NCBI RefSeq assembly: GCF_003054195.1
Contig: NZ_QBKP01000014.1
Span: forward strand, 1 to 64,000
DNA length: 64,000 bases
Direction: 5' to 3'
Origin: Gemmobacter caeni
GTDB taxonomy: Bacteria > Pseudomonadota > Alphaproteobacteria > Rhodobacterales > Rhodobacteraceae
Positions 55,198 to 64,000 of this stretch are shown piece after piece. The position numbers were made by a program, and so were the translations under genes. The notes under the pieces were generated by a model. The model saw nothing but the letters and a program-made list of their open reading frames with translations, searched no databases and was not told the DNA's origin. Numbering within the stretch: the stretch's first letter is position 1; each line of letters begins with the position of its first letter.

Positions 55198-56430
55198 CAA
55201 ACGGGCCGCGACCGCCTGCGCGACGGCCTCCCCCGACAGACGGGCACCGCCGGCGGTCTGCACGAGGCCAGCCCCCGCCAGCGCCTCGCCCGCGAACCAG
55301 ATGCGGTCGCCCACAGACTTTCGCAGCACGTCCCGTGCCCCCGCCTTGCCGGGCCGCGCCGCCGCATAGGCCCCGCGCACCCAGCGCTCGCCGCCCCAGC
55401 GTGTCATTGCGCCCCGCCCGATATGGCGCCGCACATCCGAGCCGAACATGTCGGCCAGCCGGTCGCAGACGAAGTCCACCCCGGCCTCGGCCCCTGCCGC
55501 CTCGATCTCCCATGCGAAATCGCCGCCGACGAATCCGACCATCTGGTCGAGGTCGAAAGGAAAGCACAGAAAGTACAGATCATGCCGCGCATGGCGCTCC
55601 ATCAGCAGATCGTCGAAGGGCGCAAGGCCCAGCCGCGTGCCACTGACCGCGACGGGGATCTTGGTCAGCAGCCCCATCGGCAGATCGAAAATCGCCTCCT
55701 GCTGTGCTTCGGGCAGCGCAGGGGCAAAGGTGATGCCATCGAATTGCAGCACCCCGGTCGAGACGGTCACGATCACAGCCCGTGCGCGCTGCGTACCCCG
55801 ATCGGTTTCCACCTCGACCCCCGGCCCGTCCCAGCGGATCTGCCGCACCGGCGTGCGCAGCCACACCGGCACATCGGCCCCCCAATGGTGGATCAGCGCA
55901 CCAAATCCTTCCCGTGTGAAGTAATTGGGGTCCAGATCCGCCGCTGCCCGGAAATCGGCGATGGAGATTTCGTCATCATCGGCACCGAAATCCATCGGCC
56001 CCGCAAAGGTCGACGAGGCGCGCAGATAATGGCAATCCGCCAGCACCGCGGACAGCCGGTCCTCCGCCCCTTGGTGCGCGGCAATGCAATCCGCCATCGC
56101 CCGCTCTGCCGCCCGCATCCGCGCCAAATCGTCATCAGAGGCCCGGCGCGATCCGAAGTACAGGTGATCCAACCCCATGTCGTGATGATAAAGCGTCCAG
56201 CCCGCCGCCTGTGCTTCGGGAAAGAAGGGATTGCGATCGGCGGCATGCAGCCAGGCGCAGCCGACGTCGAAAGGCACGCCGAAATCGGCGGTCGTGGTCC
56301 AGGCCCGCCCCCCGATCCGGCCCATCGCCTCCATCACCGTGAAACTCAGCCCCGCCGTGCGCAAGGCGCGCGCCGCAGCCAGACCTGCAACTCCGGCACC
56401 GACAATAACAACATCGACGTCCCCGCCCAT
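55183..56430 (-). CDS. FAD-dependent amine oxidase family protein
   Basis: 415 residues. Rossmann start VVIVGAGVAGLAAARALRTA, GRIGGRAWT next, and the C-terminal VGDRIWFAGEALAGAGLVQT with an FAD-binding turn. The order is that of monoamine/polyamine oxidases. Substrate unknown. GGAGGG before ATG 56430. Confidence 0.87.
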   Translation of the reverse strand: MGGDVDVVIVGAGVAGLAAARALRTAGLSFTVMEAMGRIGGRAWTTTADFGVPFDVGCAWLHAADRNPFFPEAQAAGWTLYHHDMGLDHLYFGSRRASDDDLARMRAAERAMADCIAAHQGAEDRLSAVLADCHYLRASSTFAGPMDFGADDDEISIADFRAAADLDPNYFTREGFGALIHHWGADVPVWLRTPVRQIRWDGPGVEVETDRGTQRARAVIVTVSTGVLQFDGITFAPALPEAQQEAIFDLPMGLLTKIPVAVSGTRLGLAPFDDLLMERHARHDLYFLCFPFDLDQMVGFVGGDFAWEIEAAGAEAGVDFVCDRLADMFGSDVRRHIGRGAMTRWGGERWVRGAYAAARPGKAGARDVLRKSVGDRIWFAGEALAGAGLVQTAGGARLSGEAVAQAVAARLSVVV

Positions 56431-56521
56431 GAATCCCTCCGCCGAAAATTTCCGTGAAAAAATCAAAGAACGGCAAAGCCGCAGACGCAGCATGCACCCG
56501 GCAGGGGATTCGGGGAAGCGT

Positions 56522-58609
56522 TCAGCGGCGGGCGGGCAGACGCCCCTCGCGCAGCCAGGCGGCAAGGATCAGGACGCTGGCCAGCAACAGCCATGCCCAG
56601 CCTGGCAGCAGGGCGGCAACCCGTACATCCTGCGTGAGGTAGGCCCCGCGCGGAGTGATGCCCAGCCAGCCGCGCCCGGCAGCCACCCGGCCCGGTGCAA
56701 CCTGCCGCAGGTCGAAGGCGCCGTCCTCCAGCCGCAGCACGCCGCCGCCGGATTGCGCCAGAACCGGCTCCAGCACATCGGGCGCAGCGATGGTGCGTTC
56801 AAACTCTTTCGGCGCCGGGGGGCCAAGCGCCACGACCGTCTGCAACTCGCCCTGCTTCAGGCGGTAAAGCCCGACCTGTGGCGCGGCGATATCGGCCTCG
56901 TAATGCCCCGGCTCCACCTCGGGCAGCACCAGTTCGGTTTCTTTGCCATCCGGTGCGGTCAGCGTCACCGGACCAGGCGGCACTTCGGCCAGCGTGCGCC
57001 GGGTGACGATCAGACGCCCCGCGGCGCCCGCATGGGCCGACAGGGTTTCCTCTTCCAGCTCGGGCTCTTTCAGCATCCAGTGGGCTAGGCGGCGCAGCAG
57101 CTCCAGCTGCGGCCCGCCCCCCTCGTAGCCGCGTCCCCAGAGCCAGGCCTGATCCGAGGCCAGCACCGCGATGCGCCCCTGCCCTTCGCGCGCCAGAACC
57201 AGCAGCGGCTTGCCCTCGGCGCCTTCCATCACGACCTGACCGGCGCCACGCGCCGCAATCTCGATCTGGCGGAACCAGCGGCCCCACCCGGATTCGGGCG
57301 CCCCGGTCTCCAGCCCCTGCGTCACCGGATGGCGATGCCCCAGCGCAGTGATCTTCGGGCGAAAGCCCCCCTCCAGCACGCGGCTGGTGGTCGTGACCGG
57401 CAGGATATCGGCAAGGGGCGAGCGCCACAGACTGTCGGCCGTGCCGAACTCCGGCCCCGCCGCCACCAGAACCGTACCCCCACGCGTGACGTAATCGCGC
57501 ACGTTTTCAAGGTATTGCAGCGGCAGGATACCGCGCAGGCGGTAACGGTCGAAGATGATCAGATCGAATTCCTCGATCTTCTCCACGAACAGTTCGCGCG
57601 TCGGAAAGGCGATCAGCGACAGTTCGTCCACCGGAATGCCATCCTGCTTTTCCGGCGGCCGCAGGATGGTGAAATGCACCAGATCCACCGACGGGTCGGA
57701 TTTCAGCAGGTTGCGCCAGACCCGTTCGCCCGCATGCGGCTCGCCCGAAACCAGCAGCACCCGCAGCCGGTCGCGCACCCCGTTGATCGCGGTGACCGAG
57801 CTGTTGTTGCGGGTGGTCAGCTCGCCCTCCGAGGTCTGCACCTCGAATTGCAGGATGTTCTGGCCGCCATGCGGAAGGGTGACCGGCAGTTCCAGATCCT
57901 CTCCGACCGGCACGGAATACCAGCGCGGCTCGCCGCCATCTATGGCGATGGACAGCTGCGCCTCGCCCTGCAATGCCTCTGGCACGGCGCCGTCATCCTC
58001 GATCCGCAGCGTCAGCGTCAGTTCTTCGCCCAGAATGGCGAAGGCGGGCGCGTTCTTGACAATCAGGCGGCGGTCCCAGTCGGCGCGTTTGCCGGTCAGC
58101 AGCAGGTGCAACGGTGCGGGCATCTGTGGCGCAAGTTCGGTGTCATGCACCTGCCCGTCCGAGACGATCACCGCTCCGGCGACCCGTGCGCGGGGTTCCT
58201 CGGCCAGCGCCTCGGCCAGGGCGGTCATCACGCGCGAGCCACCATCCCCCGGCGCATCGCGCACCGTGATCTCGCGCAATTCGGTGCCGGGCATCGCCGC
58301 CACTTCGGCCCGCAGGCGGGCCAGCGCCGCCTCTGTCTGCGCCTCGCGCCCGCCGATGCCCTGACTTGCGGTGCGGTCCACCACAGCGATCACGATGTCC
58401 GACAGCGGCGCGCGGTCTTCTTCTTGCAGCGAGGGATTGGCCAGCGCCACCAGCGCCACAATGGCAGCCAGCCCGCGCAGCCACCACCCAGGCAGCCTGC
58501 GCCAGAAGGCCAGCGCCACCAGTACCACGGCCACCACACCCAGCGCAGCAATCACTGCAAGCGGCAATTGGGGGTCCAGCACGATACCGCCAGCCAGAAC
58601 GGGTTTCAT
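56522..58609 (-). CDS. Membrane protein of the MoxR/DUF58 cluster
   Basis: 695 residues. Two N-terminal membrane helices (PLAVIAALGVVAVVLVALAF; LRGLAAIVALVALANPSL), a large periplasmic part with DIVIAVVDRTASQGIGG (VWA-like start) and a glutamine-amidotransferase-like stretch (VRDYVTRGGTVLVAAGPEFG), and a C-terminal helix (GWAWLLLASVLILAAWL). Last of four overlapping genes. It probably forms a complex with the DUF4159 protein; role unknown. Confidence 0.75.
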   Translation of the reverse strand: MKPVLAGGIVLDPQLPLAVIAALGVVAVVLVALAFWRRLPGWWLRGLAAIVALVALANPSLQEEDRAPLSDIVIAVVDRTASQGIGGREAQTEAALARLRAEVAAMPGTELREITVRDAPGDGGSRVMTALAEALAEEPRARVAGAVIVSDGQVHDTELAPQMPAPLHLLLTGKRADWDRRLIVKNAPAFAILGEELTLTLRIEDDGAVPEALQGEAQLSIAIDGGEPRWYSVPVGEDLELPVTLPHGGQNILQFEVQTSEGELTTRNNSSVTAINGVRDRLRVLLVSGEPHAGERVWRNLLKSDPSVDLVHFTILRPPEKQDGIPVDELSLIAFPTRELFVEKIEEFDLIIFDRYRLRGILPLQYLENVRDYVTRGGTVLVAAGPEFGTADSLWRSPLADILPVTTTSRVLEGGFRPKITALGHRHPVTQGLETGAPESGWGRWFRQIEIAARGAGQVVMEGAEGKPLLVLAREGQGRIAVLASDQAWLWGRGYEGGGPQLELLRRLAHWMLKEPELEEETLSAHAGAAGRLIVTRRTLAEVPPGPVTLTAPDGKETELVLPEVEPGHYEADIAAPQVGLYRLKQGELQTVVALGPPAPKEFERTIAAPDVLEPVLAQSGGGVLRLEDGAFDLRQVAPGRVAAGRGWLGITPRGAYLTQDVRVAALLPGWAWLLLASVLILAAWLREGRLPARR

Positions 58610-61356
58610 TGGCCCAGCCTTTCCAGCAGCGCGGGCACATGCACCTGATCGGATTTGTAGTTGCCGGTCAGCACATGCATGATGAGATTGATCCCGAAGC
58701 GATAGGCGATCTCGCGTTGCCGGTCCCCGCCAGAACCGCGCCCGACCGGATGCGAGGGGATGCCGATTTCATCCACCGCCCAGGCCGCCGCCCAGTCATT
58801 CCCGCCGATCACAACCGGCGTCACGCCGTCATTGAGATTACGAAACGGCATGCCCTCGGCCTGGGCCGCATCGGGGGGTGCCGCCTCGACCCAGACCGGC
58901 CCGGAATAGCGGCCCGGAAAATCCTGCAACAGATAGAAGGTGCGGGTCAGGACGTGATCTTCGGGCACAGGCTCCAGCGGCGGGATGTCCAGGCCCGAGG
59001 CGATGAGTTGCAGCCGCTTCGATTCCGGCGTGGTGCCGCCGCTGACGCCCGCATCCCGCGTATCGAACAGGATCATGCCGCCGGTGCGCAGAAAATCGTT
59101 CAGCTTGCGATAGGCATTGACCGAAGGCAGCGGCTGGTCGGCGGTGACCGGCCAGTAAAGGAAGGGAAAGAACGCCAGTTCGTCGCGTTCGATATCGACG
59201 GCCATAGGGTCGCCCGGTTCGACGGTGGTGCGTTCGAACAATCTCATCGACAGGCCGCGCAGCCCCGCCTGCGCCAGATCATCCACCCGCTTGTCGCCAG
59301 TCAGGATATGGGCGAGACGCACCTCGCCCGTCGCCTCGATGGCAAAGGCATCCTCTGCCGCATCGGCCCGCGCGGCGGGCGCCGGGAAGGTGAGCATCAG
59401 CGCCAGCATCAGCCGCGCCGCCAGCCCGCGTGACAAACGGCCCGAAATGCCCAGCGCCGCCAGAATATCAACCAGCATCAGGGCCAGCGCAGCCCCGAGG
59501 AGCGGCCCTTTAAGGGGACGTTCCGTGTCGCGCGCGGCGCCCTCGACCGGGGTGCCCGCAGGCCAGATCGCCGCTTGCAGCGTGGTGTCCGCTGCGGTCA
59601 CATTCAGCGCCACGCGGCGGTCTTCCTCCTCGTAAAGACCGGGCAGCAGGTCGGGGCCGGGGCGCCCCACCGCCAGAGCCTCTCCCGTCACACCCGGCAG
59701 ATTGCCCGCATCCTGCGCCACGCCGAAGGCATCCAGCACCTGCACCGGCGCAAAGCTGTGCCCGGCCAGCGCGCGATCTTCGGTCATCCCGATGCGGGCA
59801 GCCGTAACCAGCCGGTCCAGCATCTGCACGAACAACCCCGACAGCGGCAGCGAGGACCATTCGGCATTGGCCGTGACATGGAACAGCACCACCTGCCCCG
59901 CGCCCGTCTCCTTGCGCGTCACCAGCGGCGTGCCATCGGCCAGCGCGGCAATGGTCCGCGCGGCCAGTTCCGGCCCCGGTTCAGCCAGCACCTGCCGGGT
60001 CACCGAAACCTCGTCAGGCACCGCCAGACCGAAAAACGGGCTGCCCTCGGCAAAGGGCGCCAATGTGCGGGGGTCGCCCCAACTCATCGCGCCGCCAAGA
60101 TTACGGCCCCCCGCGCGCAAACGCACTGGCAGCAACGGGTCATCCTCGCCCGGCGCCCATTCGGCGGCGGCCAGACGCGGCCCGGCGAAGCGCAGGAGCG
60201 TGCCCCCCTCGGCCACCCATTTCAGCAGCGCCTCGGCCTCGGCGTTGCCCAGCCGCGCAACATCGGTCAGCACCACCACATCGGGGCTGGCCAGCAGCAC
60301 ATCCGACAGGCCGCCCTCGATCAGATCAGCCTCGGGCGCCATCGCCTGCCGCAGATAATGCGCAGGCGACAGCAGGATCAGCCCCTCGGCATCCGCCTCG
60401 CTGCCTACCAGCGCCACTTTGCGCCGCTTGAGGCTGTCATCGGTCAGCGAGACCGCCCCCGCCGTCGGCTGACCAGCGATTTCAAACCGCGTCAGCCGGT
60501 TGCGCAACTCGGGCGGCAGGTCGAGCGTCCCCTCGGCCACACCCTGCCCGGTGGCGAACACCAGCGTGGTGCGGGCCAGTTCGCGTTCGATCCCGGCAGG
60601 GTCCGGGCCACGCGCGGAAATCTCGATCTCCTGCTGCGCGCCGGCAGGCAGGCGCAGCGCGGCAAGCTGCACTGCCCCATCACGGAACACCGGCGGCTTC
60701 AGCGCGATCACCGGACGCGGTGTTTCAAACACGGTCAGCGGGCCATGTGTAGCCATGGCGGCTGCCAGATCGGCACGCCCCGGATGGTCCAGCCCGTCGG
60801 ACAGCCAATAGGTTTCAAACCGCCCCTCGCCCAGCGCAGCGGCCCAGGCCGACAGATCGGCAGGCGCGAAAGGTTGCGGTACCAGCCCGGCCAGACGGTC
60901 GCGGATGGCAGCAGCGCTGTGGAACACCGGAGCCTCGGGCCGGTCGGTCAGACGGATCAGCCCGACCGTGCGCCCGGCACGGCCGGCCGCCTCGGCCTTG
61001 GTCATCGCGCGGTCGATGCGGCGCGGCCAGTCACGGGCATCGGCCCAGGTGCCATCCACCACGATCAGCAGCGGGTCATCCGTCGCAGCCGCAGGCGGCG
61101 CGGGGTTCAGCACCGGCCCGGCAAAGGCGATGATCGCCGCCGCCAGCGCCGCCATGCGCAGCAGCAGCAGCCAGAGCGGCGTGCGCTCCGTCTCGGCATC
61201 CTCGTCGGTCAGGCCCAGCAGAAGGGCCACACCCGGAAAACGGCGACGCAGGGGCGCGGGCGGCACCGCACGCAACAAAAGCCACAGCAGCGGCAGTGCA
61301 GGCAAAGCCAGCAGCAGAAGCGGCGCGGTGAAACCGACAGGGCCCAGCATCCACAT
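58606..61356 (-). CDS. BatA-like / DUF4159 membrane protein
   Basis: 916 residues. N-terminal BatA-type start (GFTAPLLLLALPALPLLWLL) with a second helix (LLLLRMAALAAAIIAFAGPV), a VWA-like section (PLLIVVDGTWADARDWPRR), then a C-terminal DUF4159 domain (VRLAHILTGDKRVDDLAQAG; LNDFLRTGGMILFDTRDAG; YRFGINLIMHVLTGNYK). Starts by TGATG overlap with the DUF58 gene. Likely a partner of MoxR in cell-envelope assembly. Confidence 0.83.
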   Translation of the reverse strand: MWMLGPVGFTAPLLLLALPALPLLWLLLRAVPPAPLRRRFPGVALLLGLTDEDAETERTPLWLLLLRMAALAAAIIAFAGPVLNPAPPAAATDDPLLIVVDGTWADARDWPRRIDRAMTKAEAAGRAGRTVGLIRLTDRPEAPVFHSAAAIRDRLAGLVPQPFAPADLSAWAAALGEGRFETYWLSDGLDHPGRADLAAAMATHGPLTVFETPRPVIALKPPVFRDGAVQLAALRLPAGAQQEIEISARGPDPAGIERELARTTLVFATGQGVAEGTLDLPPELRNRLTRFEIAGQPTAGAVSLTDDSLKRRKVALVGSEADAEGLILLSPAHYLRQAMAPEADLIEGGLSDVLLASPDVVVLTDVARLGNAEAEALLKWVAEGGTLLRFAGPRLAAAEWAPGEDDPLLPVRLRAGGRNLGGAMSWGDPRTLAPFAEGSPFFGLAVPDEVSVTRQVLAEPGPELAARTIAALADGTPLVTRKETGAGQVVLFHVTANAEWSSLPLSGLFVQMLDRLVTAARIGMTEDRALAGHSFAPVQVLDAFGVAQDAGNLPGVTGEALAVGRPGPDLLPGLYEEEDRRVALNVTAADTTLQAAIWPAGTPVEGAARDTERPLKGPLLGAALALMLVDILAALGISGRLSRGLAARLMLALMLTFPAPAARADAAEDAFAIEATGEVRLAHILTGDKRVDDLAQAGLRGLSMRLFERTTVEPGDPMAVDIERDELAFFPFLYWPVTADQPLPSVNAYRKLNDFLRTGGMILFDTRDAGVSGGTTPESKRLQLIASGLDIPPLEPVPEDHVLTRTFYLLQDFPGRYSGPVWVEAAPPDAAQAEGMPFRNLNDGVTPVVIGGNDWAAAWAVDEIGIPSHPVGRGSGGDRQREIAYRFGINLIMHVLTGNYKSDQVHVPALLERLGQ

Positions 61357-62228
61357 CAGAGCGCGGCCTCCAGCGCCCGGTAAAGCCACAGCAGAGCCGG
61401 TTGCGGCGCGGTGCCGGTGTGATGCGTGGTCACATGCCAGCCCGAGGCGGCGGCAAGTTCAGCCAGCCGCGCCTTGCGTTCGGCCAGCCGCGCCAGATAG
61501 CGGTCGCGCAGGTCACCCGCACGGCGGGTTTCATGGCGCAAGGTGCCGCCCATGGATTCAAAGATCGTGCGGCCGTCGAAAGGAAATTCCTCCTCCGCCG
61601 GGTCCAGCACCTGAAGCAGAACGCCCCGCGCGGCGCGCGCCGTGGCGGCTTCCAGCGCGGCCTCCACCCCCGCCAGATCGCCAAGGAAATCAGAGATCAG
61701 CACGACGCGGCCATGGTGCGGCAAGCCGCCAACCTCGGGGCGGCCGTAATCCTCGGCGCTGTCCTCGGCCAGCGCCAGCGCCAGCCGTTCGGCCTGCGCC
61801 CGGCCCGAACGCGGCGCGATGTCACCGCCCGCCAGCCCGACCCGCTCGCCCCCGCGCAGCAGCAACACCGCCAGCGCCAGCGCCAGAAGCCGCGCACGGT
61901 CGGCCTTGGTCGGTCGGTTCTTCGCGCCGGAAAACCGCATCGAAGCCGCCGGATCGACCCAAAGCGCCACACTCTGCGCCGCCTGCCATTCGCGTTCGCG
62001 CACGAAATGCGCATCCGACCGGGCAGAGCGACGCCAGTCGATACCGCGCGCGCCATCCCCGGCATGGGCCGGGCGATACTGCCAGAATTCATCCCCCAGA
62101 CCGGCGCGACGGCGGCCGTGGTCGCCCAGAACCACCGCCTGCGCCAGATGATCCGCCGCCGCCAGCAACGGCGGCAGTGTGGCGCCCAGCGTTTCGGCCC
62201 TTGCACGCAGGTCGGGGGAAGCGGTCAC
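61356..62228 (-). CDS. DUF58 protein
   Basis: 290 residues with the DUF58 signature GDGARGIDWRRSARSDAHFV and REREWQAAQSVALWVDPAAS, then a VWA-like fold with GRVVLISDFLGDLAGVEAAL. Such proteins work with MoxR ATPases. Overlaps MoxR by four bases. Confidence 0.88.
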   Translation of the reverse strand: MTASPDLRARAETLGATLPPLLAAADHLAQAVVLGDHGRRRAGLGDEFWQYRPAHAGDGARGIDWRRSARSDAHFVREREWQAAQSVALWVDPAASMRFSGAKNRPTKADRARLLALALAVLLLRGGERVGLAGGDIAPRSGRAQAERLALALAEDSAEDYGRPEVGGLPHHGRVVLISDFLGDLAGVEAALEAATARAARGVLLQVLDPAEEEFPFDGRTIFESMGGTLRHETRRAGDLRDRYLARLAERKARLAELAAASGWHVTTHHTGTAPQPALLWLYRALEAAL

Positions 62229-63223
62229 GCGGCGGCCTCAAGCCCGAGGCTGCGGGCCGTGGCGGCGGCAATGACATCGGCAAGGCTTTCGCCCCGCGCC
62301 CGCGCGGCAAAGGTCAACGCCATGCGATGCACCAGCACCGGCTGCGCCAGCGCCGCCACATCGGCAACCGACGGGGCCAGACGCCCCTCCAAAAGAGCGC
62401 GCGCGCGCACTGCCAGCATAAGCGCCTGCGCCGCACGCGGCCCCGGCCCCCAGGCCAGCGTACCGGCCAGCGCGGCCCCCTCGGGTTCACCCGGACGGCA
62501 GCCGCGCACCAGATCGAGGATCGCCTCGACCACGCTGTCGCCCACCGGCATGCGGCGGATGACCTCTTGCGCGGACAGCAGTTCTTCGGCGGTGAACACC
62601 GGATGCACCACCGCCTCGGTCGCGCCGGTGGTGGCCAGCAGGATGTCACGTTCCGCCTGACGCACCGGATAGGCGACGTCGATCTGCAACAGGAACCGGT
62701 CAAGCTGCGCCTCGGGCAGCGGATAGGTGCCCTCCTGTTCAATCGGGTTCTGCGTCGCAAGCACATGGAACGGGCGGCCCAGCGGGCGGTGCTGCCCGGC
62801 GATGGTCACCTCGCGTTCCTGCATCGCCTGCAACAGTGCCGATTGCGTGCGCGGGCTGGCGCGGTTGATCTCATCCGCCATCAGAAGCTGGCAGAACACC
62901 GGCCCCTCGATGAAACGGAAGGCGCGGCTGCCATCGGCGGCAGTTTCCAGCACTTCGGAGCCGAGGATATCGGCGGGCATCAGATCGGGCGTGAACTGGA
63001 TGCGGTTGCCATGCAGGCCCAGCACGGTGGACAGCGTATCGACCAGCCGCGTCTTGCCCAGACCGGGCAGTCCCACCAGCAGCGCATGCCCGCCACACAG
63101 GATCGACGCAAGCACCAGATCGACCACTTTTTCCTGCCCGATGAAGCGCTTGTCGATCATGGCCTTGGCCGCTGCCAGCCGGTCGCCCAGCGCCTCGATC
63201 CGCGTCACCAGTTCATCGGTCAT
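62225..63223 (-). CDS. MoxR-family AAA+ ATPase
   Basis: 332 residues. Walker A LLVGLPGLGKTRLVDTLST, Walker B LLMADEINRASPRTQSALLQ, then ATQNPIEQEGTYPLPEAQLD and RFLLQIDVAYPVRQAERD, all hallmarks of MoxR. It likely acts as a chaperone for envelope complexes. First gene of the cluster, divergent from the DUF1285 gene. Confidence 0.93.
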   Translation of the reverse strand: MTDELVTRIEALGDRLAAAKAMIDKRFIGQEKVVDLVLASILCGGHALLVGLPGLGKTRLVDTLSTVLGLHGNRIQFTPDLMPADILGSEVLETAADGSRAFRFIEGPVFCQLLMADEINRASPRTQSALLQAMQEREVTIAGQHRPLGRPFHVLATQNPIEQEGTYPLPEAQLDRFLLQIDVAYPVRQAERDILLATTGATEAVVHPVFTAEELLSAQEVIRRMPVGDSVVEAILDLVRGCRPGEPEGAALAGTLAWGPGPRAAQALMLAVRARALLEGRLAPSVADVAALAQPVLVHRMALTFAARARGESLADVIAAATARSLGLEAAA

Positions 63224-63281
63224 GACATCTGCCCTTCGTAGACTATATTCACATTAGAACGGATCACGGGCGCGGGCACAA

Positions 63282-63875
63282 ATGACAAAAGCGAAATCGG
63301 GACCAAAGGTCGAAACTTCGGGAATTCTGGAACAGGCGCAGCGCGCGGCGAAGAAAGGCCCGCCGCCGGTGCATCTGTGGAACCCCGATTATTGCGGCGA
63401 GATGGACATGCGCATCGCCCGCGACGGCACATGGTTTCACGAGGGCACCCCCATCGGCCGCGCACCGCTGGTGAGACTGTTCGCCTCGATCCTGAAGCTG
63501 GAGGACGGGCGCTTTTACCTCGTCACCCCGGTGGAAAAGCTGGGCATCGTGGTCGAGGATGCGCCCTTCATCGCGGTGGATTTCACCCGCGAGGGCACGG
63601 GTGACAGCCAGCGCCTGACCTTCACCACCAATGTCGGTGATGAAGTGACAGCGGGGCCGGAGCATCCGATCCGGGTCGAGCGCCACGGGACGGAAGGCGA
63701 ACCCGCCCCTTACGTCATGGTCCGGCGCGGGCTGGAGGCGCGGATCGACCGCAAGAGTTTCTACCGCCTCGTCGAAATCGGTGTCACGCGGCCCCATGAA
63801 GGGGCGGACTGGTTCGGGCTGATGTCGGATGGTGCCTTCTTTCCGGTCATTCCCGCCGCAGAACTGGGCAGCTGA
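63282..63875 (+). CDS. DUF1285 protein
   Basis: 197 residues. It contains HLWNPDYCGEMDMRIARDGT, WFHEGTPIGRAPLVRLFASI and LKLEDGRFYLVTPVEKLGI, the pattern of the DUF1285 family, a two-domain beta protein of unknown role conserved in Proteobacteria next to moxR. Starts 58 bases from moxR on the other strand. Confidence 0.88.
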   Translation: MTKAKSGPKVETSGILEQAQRAAKKGPPPVHLWNPDYCGEMDMRIARDGTWFHEGTPIGRAPLVRLFASILKLEDGRFYLVTPVEKLGIVVEDAPFIAVDFTREGTGDSQRLTFTTNVGDEVTAGPEHPIRVERHGTEGEPAPYVMVRRGLEARIDRKSFYRLVEIGVTRPHEGADWFGLMSDGAFFPVIPAAELGS

Positions 63876-63971
63876 CGCGCAGGAGCCTCCGCACAAGGCA
63901 GCCTGCGCGGGCGCACAGGACAATGGCAGTGCCCTTGCGCTAACAGAAGCGCATTCCTGACCGAGGTTGCC

Positions 63972-64000
63972 ATGATCCCCGCCCGTTTCTCCCCTGTCCT
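63972..64000 (+). CDS. Start of a downstream gene (partial)
   Basis: ATG at 63972 follows CCGAGGTTGCC and opens a frame MIPARFSPV that runs off the window. In related genomes a Nudix hydrolase follows the DUF1285 gene, but nine residues do not allow a call. Confidence 0.35.

Noticed and set aside
60905-63241. A 778-codon plus-strand frame over the MoxR cluster
   Set aside because: Opposite four overlapping genes with strong signatures; Arg/Pro/Ala-rich product is typical of antisense frames.

Overview
The window is alphaproteobacterial DNA, most like Rhodobacterales (a Paracoccus-type host). Positions 1 to about 43,220 are most of a lambda-like siphovirus prophage, and 43,221 to 64,000 is host chromosome. 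Host evidence is the glcDEF glycolate oxidase operon, a PQQ alcohol dehydrogenase with its c-type cytochrome, and a MoxR/DUF58/DUF4159 cluster followed by a DUF1285 gene, all typical of Rhodobacterales. The junction is a 23-base 3' end of a tRNA gene ending in CCA (43198-43220). Its upstream half is phage DNA, so it reads as attR; the intact tRNA, attL, terminase, portal, integrase and probably the endolysin lie left of the window.

Prophage layout. 1-20.9 kb is the rightward structural operon: decoration protein, major capsid protein E, joining proteins, tail terminator, tail tube, the G and G-T chaperones with a -1 frameshift, a 2076-residue tape measure with an embedded peptidoglycan hydrolase domain, tip proteins, two fibre-like paralogues, and a strong terminator. 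Two small secreted-protein genes sit on the opposite strand inside the tail module. 21-22.2 kb holds a holin candidate, RusA and a leftward membrane protein. At 22.3-24.8 kb a leftward RpoH-like sigma factor pair diverges from a Lon-like AAA ATPase. 24.8-28.8 kb is a leftward run of accessory genes including an ATP-dependent ligase; three of these genes share an almost identical leader. 29.3-32.8 kb is a rightward PD-(D/E)XK endonuclease, m5C methyltransferase and HNH protein, which looks like a defence cassette. 32.9-39.7 kb is the leftward early operon: VapE-type primase/helicase, adenine-methylase-like protein, RNA ligase and small unknowns. 40.2-42.8 kb is a rightward pair of HNH-type proteins and a repressor-like HTH protein without a visible S24 peptidase.

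Regulation. A CCTT-N6-AAGG dyad recurs in the early control regions (23625, 36754, 40081, with a variant at 39864) and is the best candidate for the repressor operator. A 14-base element, GGCCCGTATTTCCC, recurs at three tail and lysis gene leaders; at two of them it can form a hairpin that takes in the ribosome binding site. The accessory and early operons carry many intercistronic hairpins, several with U-tracts on the strand opposite the genes.

Host part. 43.4-48.1 kb holds a Sel1-like secreted protein, an ABC substrate-binding protein and ATPase with no permease, a cytochrome c, and a PQQ alcohol dehydrogenase with the Asp-X-Asp signature of lanthanide-dependent enzymes. 48.2-49.4 kb is a DUF1772 membrane protein and TetR regulator behind two dyads. 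A trypsin-like protease, the glc operon, a DUF599 protein, an FAD amine oxidase, the MoxR cluster and a DUF1285 gene follow. Functions come from reading motifs by eye; no database search was run.
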